The notes: a model not told the origin generated them from the sequence alone. DNA of 64,000 nucleotides from Chondromyces crocatus (GCF_001189295.1 NZ_CP012159.1:6836525-6900524), one strand, 5' to 3'; positions 42,121 through 51,396 are shown, numbered from the stretch's first letter. Translations and numbers: made by a program.

Positions 42121-42990
42121 ATGCGCGTGCCGCGACACTTCCTCGCCGCCCTCCTCACCACCGCGATCACCACGATCGCCGCGTGTACGCCGACAGGGCG
42201 ACCGGAGCCCCCCTTGGTGGACGCGGCACCGCCGGCCACCACGACGACGGCCGAGCCCACCGTGAGCACTCCCGCCACGGCACCAGCACGCGTCGAGCAG
42301 GTCACGATCACCCCCGCCGTCCGCGCCGCCGTCGACGCTGCCGACCGCAGCGCCACCGATCGCGCCCTCGACCCGGGACGTCATCCCGCCGAGACCCTCT
42401 CGTTCCTCGGCATCACCCCTTCCGCCAAGGTCGCCGAGCTGGGCGCAGGTGGCGGCTACACCGCGGAGCTTCTCGCCCGCATCGTGGGCCCCTCGGGCAC
42501 CGTCTACGGCCAGAACTCGGCCTTCATCCTGGAGCGCTTCGCCGAAGCGCCGTGGAGCGAACGCCTCACCAAGCCCCTGATGAAGCCCGTGGTTCGCGTG
42601 GATCGACCGTTCGACGATCCCCTGCCCCCCGAGGCGAAGGAGCTCGACGCCGTGCTCATGCTGTTCTTCTACCACGACACCTTCTGGATGGGCGTCGACC
42701 GGGACGCCATGAACCGCGCCGTGTTTCGTGCCCTGAAACCAGGTGGTGTCTACGGCATCCTCGATCACAGCGGTCGCCCCGGCACGGGCACGAGCGAAGT
42801 GAAGACCCTCCACCGCATCGAAGAGCAGGTCGTGCGCGAAGAGATCGAGCGCGCCGGCTTCAAGCTCGCCGCAGAGGCCACCTTCCTCCGCAACCCGGAC
42901 GACCCCCGCGACTGGAACGCCTCCCCCTCCGCCGCCGGCGAGAAGCGAGGCCAGAGCGATCGTTTCGTCCTCAAATTCGTGAAGCCCTGA
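42121..42990 (+). CDS. SAM-dependent methyltransferase-fold lipoprotein
   Basis: 289 aa from the ATG at 42121 (a GTG at 42106 is an alternative). Signal ending TIAACTP, with Cys as likely lipid site. The mature part is a class I methyltransferase: KVAELGAGGGYTAELLARIVGPSGTVYGQN (motif I and II), ELDAVLMLFFYHDTF, FRALKPGGVYGILDH. A secreted SAM-dependent enzyme has no obvious cofactor source, so it may be a structural relic or moonlighting protein. Predicted periplasmic methyltransferases of this kind are known as hypothetical proteins in several proteobacteria. Confidence 0.87.
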   Translation: MRVPRHFLAALLTTAITTIAACTPTGRPEPPLVDAAPPATTTTAEPTVSTPATAPARVEQVTITPAVRAAVDAADRSATDRALDPGRHPAETLSFLGITPSAKVAELGAGGGYTAELLARIVGPSGTVYGQNSAFILERFAEAPWSERLTKPLMKPVVRVDRPFDDPLPPEAKELDAVLMLFFYHDTFWMGVDRDAMNRAVFRALKPGGVYGILDHSGRPGTGTSEVKTLHRIEEQVVREEIERAGFKLAAEATFLRNPDDPRDWNASPSAAGEKRGQSDRFVLKFVKP

Positions 42991-43208
42991 GCCCCCTCGG
43001 TCCGCCCACCCCTCCCCCGCGCCTTCCGCTCGTCCCCGAGCCCCCGACCAGCGCCCGCCCCCAGCACGACCCCCATCATCGACCCCGCCCCCTCCACCTC
43101 GGGCGCCGGAGCCATCACGCCCAGCGAAGCTCCCTCCACCTCGACCCCAGCCCCCGAGCCGTCATCTCCACGAAGCTTCCCCCAACGGCACCAGCAGAGA
43201 GGGGTGGC

Positions 43209-43515
43209 AACGCTCCCCACCCTCGATACTGCACCAGCAACGACGCCCAGGAACGCTCCCCACCCTCGATACTGCACCAGCAAACGTCAGGGGGAACGCT
43301 CCCCACCCTCGATACTGCACCAGCAACGACGCCCAGGAACGCTCCCCACCCTCGATACTGCACCAGTAAAGGCCAGGGGGAACGCTCCCCACCCTCGATA
43401 CTGCACCAGCAAAGGCCAGGGGGAACGCTCCCCATCCTCGATACTGCACCAGTAAAGGTCAGGGGGAACGCTCCCCACCCTCGATACCGCACCAGTAAAG
43501 GTCAGGGGGAACGCT
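43209..43515. repeat. Perfect 43-bp-period tandem array (seven copies plus part)
   Basis: AACGCTCCCC recurs at 43209, 43252, 43295, 43338, 43381, 43424, 43467 and 43510, always 43 bp apart. Each copy continues ACCCTCGATACTGCACCAG then CAA or TAA and a short variable segment of about 11 nt (CGACGCCCAGG or AGGCCAGGGGG types). Copies alternate between two variants. GGGGA-ACGC-TCCCC at the junction can form a hairpin in the copies that carry the GGGGG type. The period is not a multiple of three and there are no unique spacers, so it is neither coding nor CRISPR. Confidence 0.93.
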
Positions 43516-43660
43516 CCGACCACCGTCCTCTTCGCCCTCGACCGCCACGAACGGCTCTCCCCTCGACCCGACCCAGCGCGACCCCCTCCTTCCTTTCCCC
43601 GTCGACCACCACGAACGGATCCCTCTCGACCAAGCGCCACTCGACCGCACATCCCCCCCA

Positions 43661-43729
43661 TCTCCCCTTTTCTCTCTCTCCCTCCCTCCCTCTCCCCCCC
43701 TCCTCACTTCTCTCTCTTCCCTTTCCCCC
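43661..43729 (+). repeat. 69-nt polypyrimidine tract
   Basis: All C or T except one A at 43706, with runs of CTCT and CCCT. It lies between the tandem array and the inverted repeat. Such strand-asymmetric tracts can form triplex (H-DNA). Confidence 0.85.
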
Positions 43730-43738
43730 GACGCCACC

Positions 43739-43864
43739 AAGAGCCGGGCGGCAAAGCGTCGCGAGCGCCCTGCCGCTAGGGAGGCCGACCGAAGAATCCT
43801 CTCGGATTTCGAGGAAGGCCGACCGACGCGGCAGGGCGCGCAGCAGCTTTGCCGCCCGGCTCTT
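43739..43864. terminator. 126-bp two-tier inverted repeat at the 3' end of the MshEN gene
   Basis: Outer arms AAGAGCCGGGCGGCAAAGC (43739-43757) and its exact complement (43846-43864). Inner arms GCGCCCTGCCGC (43765-43776) and complement (43828-43839). GGCCGACCGA occurs twice as a direct repeat in the loop. The outer arm overlaps the stop codon of the minus-strand MshEN gene, so the hairpin may terminate that transcript, but its size suggests a mobile palindromic element. Confidence 0.8.
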
Positions 43865-45239
43865 AGAGGCGGGCGGCGAGAATGCGGGTGAGCGCGTCGC
43901 CGACGGCGCGGGCCAGCTCGTCCATGCTGCGCGTGCCGGTCATGGAGTGGGAGAGCTCGTCGGCGACGAGGACCAGGACGGGGCGTCCGGCGACGCGGAC
44001 GGCGACGGCGGCGACGTCGGGACTGGCGCTGCCCATCACGGCAAGCAGGGGCGCGTGCACGGGGTTCCCCGGGATGGGGCCGAGGTACGTGCCCGTGGCG
44101 TTCGCGGTCGCCAGCAGGCTGGGGCTCGACATGGCGATGGCAACCTCGCGGAATGCGACCTCGTCGCCGAAGGTCGGGGTGCAGGTGTAGCCCTGGAACA
44201 TGCCGCGCTTCACGGCGAAGAGTGCGGCACGAGCGGCCACGTGACGCAGACCTTCGAGGGCGAGGGCGACGATCTCGTCGCGGCTGCGCGCGCCGTCGAT
44301 GGCGGCAAGGATCTGGTCGAGGTCGGCGAAGGGGCCGGAGGACGCGGGAGGCAGGATGGTGTCGTCGTGGGCGCTGAAGCGCGCTTGCAAAGCCCCGTCG
44401 GAGAGCGGCTCCAGGCGAGGGACGTGCAGCCGGCCCTGCGGCAAGGTCACCGGGGCACGATCGCCCGAGGGCTCGTGGACGGGGGCGTCTTCGGCGGCGG
44501 CACCGGGGGGGGTCGAGGGAAAGGAGATGGCGGGGCCCAGCTCGCCGTCGTCGGCCTCGGTGCGACCAGGACCGCGCAGCGTCGACGGGGCGACCAGACG
44601 CGTCTCGGAGCGCTCTTGTCCCTGGGCTCGCGGCGAGGTGACGCCGGCCGCTGGTGCCTGGCCGGGGTAGACGTGCGGAGCGCGGCGGACCAGCGGGATG
44701 GGGAGCTCCTCCGAAGGGGGCGGGGGGATGGTCGACTGGGGGGAGCCGTGCGGTGAAGGGGGGGTCACGCGCCGCGGCCTGAGCCGCGTGCTCGGGGCTT
44801 GCCGCTCATCGAGTTCGAGGGTCCGGATCGCCTCCTCGATGGCGGCCATCGGGGCGCGCACCAGCCGGACGGGCATGCCGAGATGGAAGCCGAACTCTGC
44901 GCCGACGTGCCGATCGAGCGGGTCCGAGGTGGCGACGTCGGCCGCGCCGGTGGTCGTGTCCACCCGCGTGGGGACGGCGCCCAGGCGGCGGCACATCGCC
45001 TTGGGTAGCCGCGCGAACAGCTCGCGCGAACCGATCACCTGCCGCAGCGCGAGGCCGGCCCGGCGATCCAGCTCGGCTTCCAGGGCCTGCTCGGTGATGG
45101 CGCCCCGATCCACGAGCGCTCGCGCAAAAGGGATCCCCCGGACAACCGAGAGGAACAGCGCTGCTTCCACCTCCGCCGCCGGCAGCACCCCCGCTTCGAT
45201 GAGGAGCCGGCCCAGGTCGATCGACACGGGCTGGACCAT
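43863..45239 (-). CDS. MshEN/GspE N-terminal-domain protein
   Basis: 458 aa, ATG at 45239. Residues ~1-145 fit the N-terminal domain of type II secretion/pilus ATPases: LGRLLIEAGVLPAAEVEAALFLSVVRGIPFARALVDRGAITEQALEAELDRRAGLALRQV, then an MshEN-like part; MshEN domains of this family can bind cyclic di-GMP. A long Pro/Ser linker (~150-300) leads to a C-terminal alpha/beta part (~305-458: LDQILAAIDGARSRDEIVALALEGLRHVAARAALFAVKRG) that resembles a GAF-like sensor. No ATPase domain. Possibly a second-messenger-responsive regulator. Confidence 0.8.
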   Translation of the reverse strand: MVQPVSIDLGRLLIEAGVLPAAEVEAALFLSVVRGIPFARALVDRGAITEQALEAELDRRAGLALRQVIGSRELFARLPKAMCRRLGAVPTRVDTTTGAADVATSDPLDRHVGAEFGFHLGMPVRLVRAPMAAIEEAIRTLELDERQAPSTRLRPRRVTPPSPHGSPQSTIPPPPSEELPIPLVRRAPHVYPGQAPAAGVTSPRAQGQERSETRLVAPSTLRGPGRTEADDGELGPAISFPSTPPGAAAEDAPVHEPSGDRAPVTLPQGRLHVPRLEPLSDGALQARFSAHDDTILPPASSGPFADLDQILAAIDGARSRDEIVALALEGLRHVAARAALFAVKRGMFQGYTCTPTFGDEVAFREVAIAMSSPSLLATANATGTYLGPIPGNPVHAPLLAVMGSASPDVAAVAVRVAGRPVLVLVADELSHSMTGTRSMDELARAVGDALTRILAARL

Positions 45240-45286
45240 ACCAGAAGCGCAGGCCGCGCGCGGTGGCTACCGGCGGCTCACGGAGG

Positions 45287-45586
45287 TCAGCGGCTCTTGG
45301 AGAACTGGAACACGACCTCGTTCTGGCGGATGAGGCCCAGGTTGTCGCGCGCGATGCGCTCGACGGCAGCGGGGTCGTCGCGGAGGCGCGCGACCCGGCC
45401 CCGCAGGGCCTCGATGTCGCGGGACAGCTCCGCGTTCTCTTCCTCCACCTGGGAGAGTTCCCGCTCCAGCGAGCGGAGCCGAGGGAGGCCCTGGGGAGCG
45501 AAGATCATCACGGGCGCGCCCACCACGGCGACGACCAGCATGGCCACTGGGAGCACCCGCTCGATCCATCCCACGAGGTGACGCAC
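45287..45586 (-). CDS. ftsB: FtsB/DivIC-family cell-division protein
   Basis: 99 aa from a GTG at 45586, chosen for the GGAGGGCCC ribosome binding site. One membrane helix (VLPVAMLVVAVVGAPVMIF), then a coiled coil (LRSLERELSQVEEENAELSRDIEALRGRVARLRDDPAAVERIARDNLGLIRQNEVVFQF), the FtsB/DivIC pattern. It bridges FtsL and FtsQ at the division site. Precedes the MshEN gene in the same direction by 47 nt. Confidence 0.9.
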   Translation of the reverse strand: MRHLVGWIERVLPVAMLVVAVVGAPVMIFAPQGLPRLRSLERELSQVEEENAELSRDIEALRGRVARLRDDPAAVERIARDNLGLIRQNEVVFQFSKSR

Positions 45587-45830
45587 GGGCCCTCCGTCCC
45601 ACGGGGGCCGTGGGGCTGTCAACTTTCTCACCTCCCACCGTCTCGCACCGCAGGGGCGAGCCTTGACGCGATGGGCTGCGTAGGGGACAAGCACCTACTT
45701 GACCCCTCCGACCCCCCTTTCGGGCCGACCCCGTACGCCGCTAGCATGCGGCCGCCCCGACCCCGGGGGTCGTCGGTCACGGCGCCCCGACGGGCGCCGC
45801 CGATGACGGGGTTGGCTGCCGAGGAGATCC

Positions 45831-48800
45831 ATGTCCATCGATATCGTGCGAGGCGAGCTCGAGCGCCTCTTCTCCCTCGAAGAAATGATGTCGCTGTCGA
45901 CCGAGCTTCTGGGTATCGACCCGGGCGAGATCGGGGGAAGCGCGTCCAAGGCCTCGTTCGCGAGGGCGCTGACGGATCGCTGCGTCGAGCTCGATGCGGT
46001 CGATGCCTTGCTCGATGCGGTGACCGCGTCCAGGGGGAGCGTGGATGCGCGCGTGCGCGAGCTGGGGGCGCGCGGCATCAGCTTGCCGGAGGAGCTCGCG
46101 GAGGGCGCGACGTTCGGTGACTTCACGATCGTGAAGAAGATCGGCGAGGGCCCGCGCGGCATCGTGTACGCCGCGAAGCGGGGCGACAGCGAGCGCGTGT
46201 TGAAGGTGATCAGCCGTGACGCCTCGCAGGGCCCGCGGGCGTCGCGACGGTTCGTGACGCACGTGCGGCTCGCGGCGCGGGTGCAGCACGAGAACTTGCC
46301 GTCGGGGCTCGAGGCGGGCTTCGTCGACGCGCGGCCGTGGGTGGCGTACGAGCCGGTCGAGGGGCAGCCGCTCGGCGCGCGGATCGCGAAGACCGGGCCG
46401 CTGCACTTCAACGAGGCGCGGGCGTTCCTGCGGGGCATCCTCGGGGGCCTCGCGGCGCTGCACGAGGCGCGGCTGTCGCACGGCGCGGTGCGGATCGAGA
46501 ACGTGATCCTCGCTCCGGGCAAGGATGGTCAGCCGCGGCCGGTGCTGGTGGACGTGGGCGGTGATCGGTTGCGCGGTGGCTGGCAGAGCCGGCGGATCGC
46601 GCGGTCGTCGAGCCCGGAGCAGCTCCGCGGTCAGGTGGCGGACCTCGCGGGCGACATCTACGCCTTCGGCGTCCTCCTCTTCGAGGTGCTCGCGGGCAAG
46701 TCGCCGTTCCAGGGGTCGAGCGCCGTGGAGATCGGCATCGCGCACCTCACCCAGGCCGCGCCCTCGCTCGGGGTGACGGCGCCGAAGGGCTGGGTTCCAA
46801 AGGAGCTCGACGAGCTGGTGCACCGCCTCCTGCTGAAGACGGCGGAGAACCGGCCGAAGAACGCGCGCGCGGTGCTGGAGACGCTGGAGGAGCTGGGGCG
46901 ACCCACGGCCGAGGGGCCGAAGAAGACGATCACCGACGAGCAGTTCGACGATCGGGTGGCGCTGCTCCTCGCGGATCCGGGGGACGCGGACGTGGCGATG
47001 GCGGTCGAGGCCGCGGTCGAGCAGGGCGCGGAGCCGGCGAAGGTGGCCGAGGCCTTCGTGATGGCGGCGGACCAGTTCGAGGAGTCGGAAGACGTCAACG
47101 CCGAGAAGATCCGCGAGGGCAAGAAGTCGCTGCTGTTCCGCGCGGCGCGCATCTACGAGAGCGGCAAGGAGCACGCGAAGTCCGAGGAGATGTACGCGGC
47201 GATCCTGGCGCTGGATCCCGAGGACGACATCGCGTTCACGGCGCTGGAGGAGCTGCGCAAGACGCTGGGCAAGCACGAGGAGCTCGTGGAGATGCTCCTC
47301 GAGCGCAGCGAGAAGGCGACGGAGAACAGCGAGCGCGCCCGGGCCCTGAACGAGATCGGGCACCTCTACGTGCGCGAGCTGGAGGACAAGGACCAGGGCG
47401 TGTTCGCCTTCGCGCAGGCGCTCTCGCAGGCGCCCGAGAACGACGAGTACGCAGTCGATCTGGAGCGCGCGGCGGGCAGCGACATGAAGATCTGGGCCGA
47501 GGCGCTCCAGATCCTGAGCCAGGCAACGACGAGCGAGGAGATGTCGAGCGACGGCAAGCTGGCGCTCTTCAACCGCCTGGGGCCCTGGTACGCCGAGAAG
47601 ATCGCGCGGCCGGACATGGGGCTGCCTTGCTTCCAGTTCGTACTGAGCCTGGATCCGGCGAACGATCGCGCGCTGGAGGGCGTCGCGCAGCTCTACCGCC
47701 GCGCGCAGCAGTGGCAGGAGCTGGGGCAGGTGCTGCTGAGCCGCGCCGACCGGGCGCCGACGCCGGCAGCAGCGCGGGACATGCGCGCGGAGGCGGCAGA
47801 GCTGCTGGAGACACGGCTGAACGAGCCGCAGAAGGCGCGGGATCTGTACGACCAGATCTTCACCGAGGATCCGGGGCACACGCGGGCCGCCGACGCGCTG
47901 CTGGGGCTCTACCGGCGCGCGGAGGATCACCTGGGCACGGCGCGCATCCTGGAGCAGCGCGCCGAGGCGCTACGGGGTGAAGAGCGGGTCGAGGTGATGT
48001 GCAAGCTGGCCGAGCTCTACGAGGACCAGCTCAACGACATGGCCGAGGCGACGCGGCGGTACGAGGCGGCGCTGGAGGTGGACGCGCGTGCGCTCACGGC
48101 GCTGCGCGGCCTGGACCGCATCTACAACCGGACCGGCCGGTACAAGGAGCTGCTCGTCAACCTGGAGCGCCAGGTCGCGGTCGCGGCCACGCCGCGGCAG
48201 CGCATCAACCTGTACGAGCGCATGGCGGGCATCTACGACGAGGAATTCCTCGATCACCAGATGGCTTCCGAGGCGCTGGAGATCATCCTCAAGATCGATC
48301 CGGCGCACGAGGGATCGCTCACGGCGCTGACGCGCCATTACCGCGCGCTGAACCGCTGGGAGGACGTGGTGGAGCTGCACGATCGGCAGCTCGCGCTGGC
48401 CACGGACGACAAGCGCCGCGAGGAGCTCTTGCTCGCTTCGGGCCGGGTGCTGCTCGACCAGATCGGGTCGCCGGAGCGGGCGCGCAAGGCGTACGAGAAG
48501 GTGCTGGAGCTGAACCCGAACCACGCGGGGGCGCTGGAGTCGCTGGCGCACGTGCGGGCGGCGACGGGCGACGCGGCGGCGGCACTGACGGCGGTGGAGT
48601 CGCTGGCGGAGAAGGCGCAGGCGCCGGATGCGAAGGCCGAGCAGTGGATCCGCGCGGCGAAGATGCTGGAGGAGCGGGGCGATCGCGACGGCGCCATCGA
48701 GCGGTACAAGCGGGCGCTCGACGCGCAGCCGGACAACCAGGGGGCCCAGACGGCCCTGCGCGCCGCGTACCTGTCGCGCGGCGACGCCACCAGCGCCGTG

Positions 48801-51128
48801 GAGTTGATCAGCCGGATCATCGACGTCACCGAGGGCAACCTGGCCAAGGCTCGCCTCTACGGCGAGATGGCGGAGATCCTGAAGGACAAGCTGAGCGACG
48901 ATACCCGGGCGGCCGAGGCCGCGACGAAGGCGGTGGATCTCGACCCGACCAGCGTGCTCGGCCTGCTGATCTCCGGCGACATCGCCTTCGAGGCGAACCG
49001 TCACCTGGAGGCGGCGAAGAGCTACGAGTCGCTGGCCGCGCGCGTGGACGTCATGCCGCAGGCCCAGGGCCTCAGGATGCTGCTCCGCTACGTCGACTCG
49101 CTGAGCAAGAGCGGCTCGACCAGCAAGGCCATCGGGACCGTGAAGACGCTGCTGACCCTGGCCCCGGACAACCCGGCGGCGATCGGTCGTGCGGCGAAGG
49201 TGAACCTGGACGCTGGCAAGGCCAAGGAGGCGGCGGCGCTCTACACGGACCTGATCAAGCGCTTCAGCGACGACCTGTCCACGAGCGACCGTGCGGACGC
49301 GCTGATTCACCTCGGCCAGGCGCGGCTCGACTCGGGCGACGCCGACGGGGCCATCGAGCCGCTGACCGAGGCGGCGGACCTGGTGCCGGAGTCTCCCCTC
49401 CCCTTGCGGCTGCTCGGGAAGGTCTACGAGGCGAAGGGCAACTGGGAAGAGGTGGTGCGGCAGCGGACGCGGCACCTCGACATGGTGGTCGGCGAGGAGC
49501 GGAGCGCCATGCTCCTCGAGATCGGCGACATCGTGGCCACCCAGCTCAACGACCGCACGCGGGCGGCGAAGAGCTACGTGGCGGCGCTCGACGAGCGGCC
49601 CGACGACCGGAAGATCCTCACCAAGCTGATGCAGCTCTACAGTGAGGAGAAAGACTGGGGCAAGCTGGTCGAGGTCGTGCTGAAGCTGGCGTCGAAGGTC
49701 GACGACCGAAAGCAGAAGGCGAAGTACCTCCACACGGCGGCCATCGTCAGCTCACGGCAGATGGGCGACCTGGACCGGGCGGTCGCGTTCTACGACGAGG
49801 TGCTCGACCTCGATCCGTCGCTGGTCAAGGCGCTGGAAGAGGCGATCGAGCTGCGCGGCGAGAAGGGCGACCACGAGGGGGTGGAGCGCTTGCTCAACGT
49901 CCAGCTCGAGCGGGCCACCGAGGCGGGCGACAAGGACAAGATGCTCGCGACCTTCGACAAGCTCGGCTACCTGTACAAGGACCGGCTGGACCTGACGACG
50001 GAGGCCATCGACGCCTTCGAGGCCGCGCAGACGCTCGACCCGGACAACGAGGTGCGCAACGACCTGCTCGCGGCGATCTACGCGAGCGACCCGGCGCAGT
50101 TCCTCGACAAGGCCGTGGCGGCGCAGCTCCCCATCCTGCGGCGCAGTCCGTACAAGCCGGACTCATACAAGCTGCTGCGAAAGCTCTACACCGAGGCGAA
50201 ACGGGCCGACTCGTCCTTCTGCGTCTGCCAGGCCCTGGTGAGCCTCAACGCGGCGGAGCCGGACGAGGAGCGCTTCTTCCGGCGCCTGCGCCCGGAGAGC
50301 GTGGCCGCAGCCCAGGACCGGCTCAACGAGGACGACTGGGCGCGCCTGGTGATGCACACCGAGGCCGACCCGCTCCTCACCTCGGTGTTCAGCGTCATCG
50401 AGCCGGCGGTGCTGCGCAAGAACGGCCAGGCACTGGAGGTGCTGGGCTACCAGCTCGCCTATGCGGTGGACCTGGTGCGTCACCCCTATCCGATGTCGCA
50501 GACCATCTATTACGCCTGCGGCGTGCTGGGGATGGATCCCCCGGTCACCTTCCAGAACCCCAATGACGGGGGCGGGGTGAATTTCCTCCACGCCCACACC
50601 CCGGCCATCGTGCTCGGGGCGGCGGCGCTGGCCATGGATCTGCCCACCCAGGCGGCTGCGTTCATCGCAGCGCGTCATCTCACCTATTATCGGCCGGGCC
50701 TCTACCTCCGGCACCTGGTCCCCACGGGGACGGGTCTCCGGGCGTGGCTGTTCGCCGCCATCAAGCTGATCTCCCCCACCTTCCCCATCTCCAAGGACCT
50801 GGAGGGGCCGGTGCGGGACAACCTGGCGGTGCTGGAGCCGACCATCGTCGGGCCGGCGCGCGACCAGCTCGCAAGCGCGGTGAGCAAGCTGCTCCAGGCG
50901 GGCGCCATCGATCTGAAGCGCTGGGTGTCCGGGGTCGATCTGACCGCGGATCGCGCCGGTTTCTTGCTATCGAACGACCTGGAACTCGCCCAGGAGATGA
51001 TCAAAGCCTCGGACGAGGCGAGCGCCGCGCTGCCGCACAAGGACCGCTTGAAGGAGCTGCTCCTCTATTCGGTGAGCGAGGAGTACTTCGCGCTCCGGCG
51101 GCGGATCGGCATCAACATCGATAGCTGA
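45831..51128 (+). CDS. Giant kinase-like (pseudokinase) protein with ~1400-residue TPR array
   Basis: 1765 aa, ATG at 45831. Residues ~95-350 are a Hanks-type fold: glycine loop IGEGPRGIVYAA (105-110), Lys125 (RVLKVI), SHGAVRIEN at 216-224 where HRDxxxxN is expected, DVG at 241-243 for DFG, and SPEQ. The catalytic-base Asp is Ala219 and HRD reads HGA, while Lys125, Asn224 and Asp241 remain, so ATP and metal may bind but phosphotransfer should be impaired. From ~370 on the protein is a run of TPR-like helical pairs (for example AKSEEMYAAILALDPEDDIAFTALEEL, repeated every 34-40 residues) to ~1430. The last ~300 residues are a distinct domain (FSVIEPAVLRKNGQALEVLGYQLAYAVDLVRHPYPM). No signal peptide. 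Confidence 0.92.
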   Translation: MSIDIVRGELERLFSLEEMMSLSTELLGIDPGEIGGSASKASFARALTDRCVELDAVDALLDAVTASRGSVDARVRELGARGISLPEELAEGATFGDFTIVKKIGEGPRGIVYAAKRGDSERVLKVISRDASQGPRASRRFVTHVRLAARVQHENLPSGLEAGFVDARPWVAYEPVEGQPLGARIAKTGPLHFNEARAFLRGILGGLAALHEARLSHGAVRIENVILAPGKDGQPRPVLVDVGGDRLRGGWQSRRIARSSSPEQLRGQVADLAGDIYAFGVLLFEVLAGKSPFQGSSAVEIGIAHLTQAAPSLGVTAPKGWVPKELDELVHRLLLKTAENRPKNARAVLETLEELGRPTAEGPKKTITDEQFDDRVALLLADPGDADVAMAVEAAVEQGAEPAKVAEAFVMAADQFEESEDVNAEKIREGKKSLLFRAARIYESGKEHAKSEEMYAAILALDPEDDIAFTALEELRKTLGKHEELVEMLLERSEKATENSERARALNEIGHLYVRELEDKDQGVFAFAQALSQAPENDEYAVDLERAAGSDMKIWAEALQILSQATTSEEMSSDGKLALFNRLGPWYAEKIARPDMGLPCFQFVLSLDPANDRALEGVAQLYRRAQQWQELGQVLLSRADRAPTPAAARDMRAEAAELLETRLNEPQKARDLYDQIFTEDPGHTRAADALLGLYRRAEDHLGTARILEQRAEALRGEERVEVMCKLAELYEDQLNDMAEATRRYEAALEVDARALTALRGLDRIYNRTGRYKELLVNLERQVAVAATPRQRINLYERMAGIYDEEFLDHQMASEALEIILKIDPAHEGSLTALTRHYRALNRWEDVVELHDRQLALATDDKRREELLLASGRVLLDQIGSPERARKAYEKVLELNPNHAGALESLAHVRAATGDAAAALTAVESLAEKAQAPDAKAEQWIRAAKMLEERGDRDGAIERYKRALDAQPDNQGAQTALRAAYLSRGDATSAVELISRIIDVTEGNLAKARLYGEMAEILKDKLSDDTRAAEAATKAVDLDPTSVLGLLISGDIAFEANRHLEAAKSYESLAARVDVMPQAQGLRMLLRYVDSLSKSGSTSKAIGTVKTLLTLAPDNPAAIGRAAKVNLDAGKAKEAAALYTDLIKRFSDDLSTSDRADALIHLGQARLDSGDADGAIEPLTEAADLVPESPLPLRLLGKVYEAKGNWEEVVRQRTRHLDMVVGEERSAMLLEIGDIVATQLNDRTRAAKSYVAALDERPDDRKILTKLMQLYSEEKDWGKLVEVVLKLASKVDDRKQKAKYLHTAAIVSSRQMGDLDRAVAFYDEVLDLDPSLVKALEEAIELRGEKGDHEGVERLLNVQLERATEAGDKDKMLATFDKLGYLYKDRLDLTTEAIDAFEAAQTLDPDNEVRNDLLAAIYASDPAQFLDKAVAAQLPILRRSPYKPDSYKLLRKLYTEAKRADSSFCVCQALVSLNAAEPDEERFFRRLRPESVAAAQDRLNEDDWARLVMHTEADPLLTSVFSVIEPAVLRKNGQALEVLGYQLAYAVDLVRHPYPMSQTIYYACGVLGMDPPVTFQNPNDGGGVNFLHAHTPAIVLGAAALAMDLPTQAAAFIAARHLTYYRPGLYLRHLVPTGTGLRAWLFAAIKLISPTFPISKDLEGPVRDNLAVLEPTIVGPARDQLASAVSKLLQAGAIDLKRWVSGVDLTADRAGFLLSNDLELAQEMIKASDEASAALPHKDRLKELLLYSVSEEYFALRRRIGINIDS

Positions 51129-51157
51129 GGGGCCGCGTCGCGGCGCAGGAACGACCT

Positions 51158-51181
51158 GGATGGATCCGCCCGGATCCATCC
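51158..51181 (+). terminator. Perfect 11-bp hairpin after the kinase-like/TPR gene
   Basis: GGATGGATCCG (51158-51168) and CGGATCCATCC (51171-51181) separated by CC; in practice a 10-bp stem with a 4-nt loop. It begins 30 nt after the stop. No T-run. Confidence 0.65.
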
Positions 51182-51220
51182 CTCATTGGCGTCAAAGCGG
51201 CAATCTGCGCGCTGTATCGG

Positions 51221-51250
51221 TTGACGGACAAATCCCCAAATTGCTAGGCT
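51221..51250 (+). promoter_or_regulatory. Candidate sigma-70 promoter for the H1-Fic gene
   Basis: TTGACG (51221-51226), 18-nt spacer, TAGGCT (51245-51250). It is followed by an imperfect dyad CATTGGACCC...GGGTCAATG (51259-51282), a possible operator, about 120 nt before the start codon. Confidence 0.4.
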
Positions 51251-51396
51251 GGCGCCGCATTGGACCCATTTGGGGTCAATGACAGTGCGTTTACGGCCGT
51301 CTACCACCTCCGAAACGGCGGTGGGCGGCGCAGACGCTCAAGTTTTCACCATAGCCCCGACGCCGAGCAGCTTCGCGTCCTTGTGAAAGCACGCCC

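Noticed and set aside
43209-43515. CRISPR-like array of 43-bp repeats
   Set aside because: The period is constant, the variable parts are only ~11 nt and recur in two forms, and no cas genes are nearby. It is a tandem repeat, not repeat-spacer DNA.
42087-44756. 889-codon plus-strand frame across the tandem array
   Set aside because: It crosses the repeats, polypyrimidine tract, inverted repeat and the antisense of the MshEN gene; the composition is Pro/Arg/Ser-rich without domains.
51259-51282. Operator dyad in front of the H1-Fic gene
   Set aside because: The dyad is imperfect and has only one copy; it is mentioned with the candidate promoter but not called as a feature.
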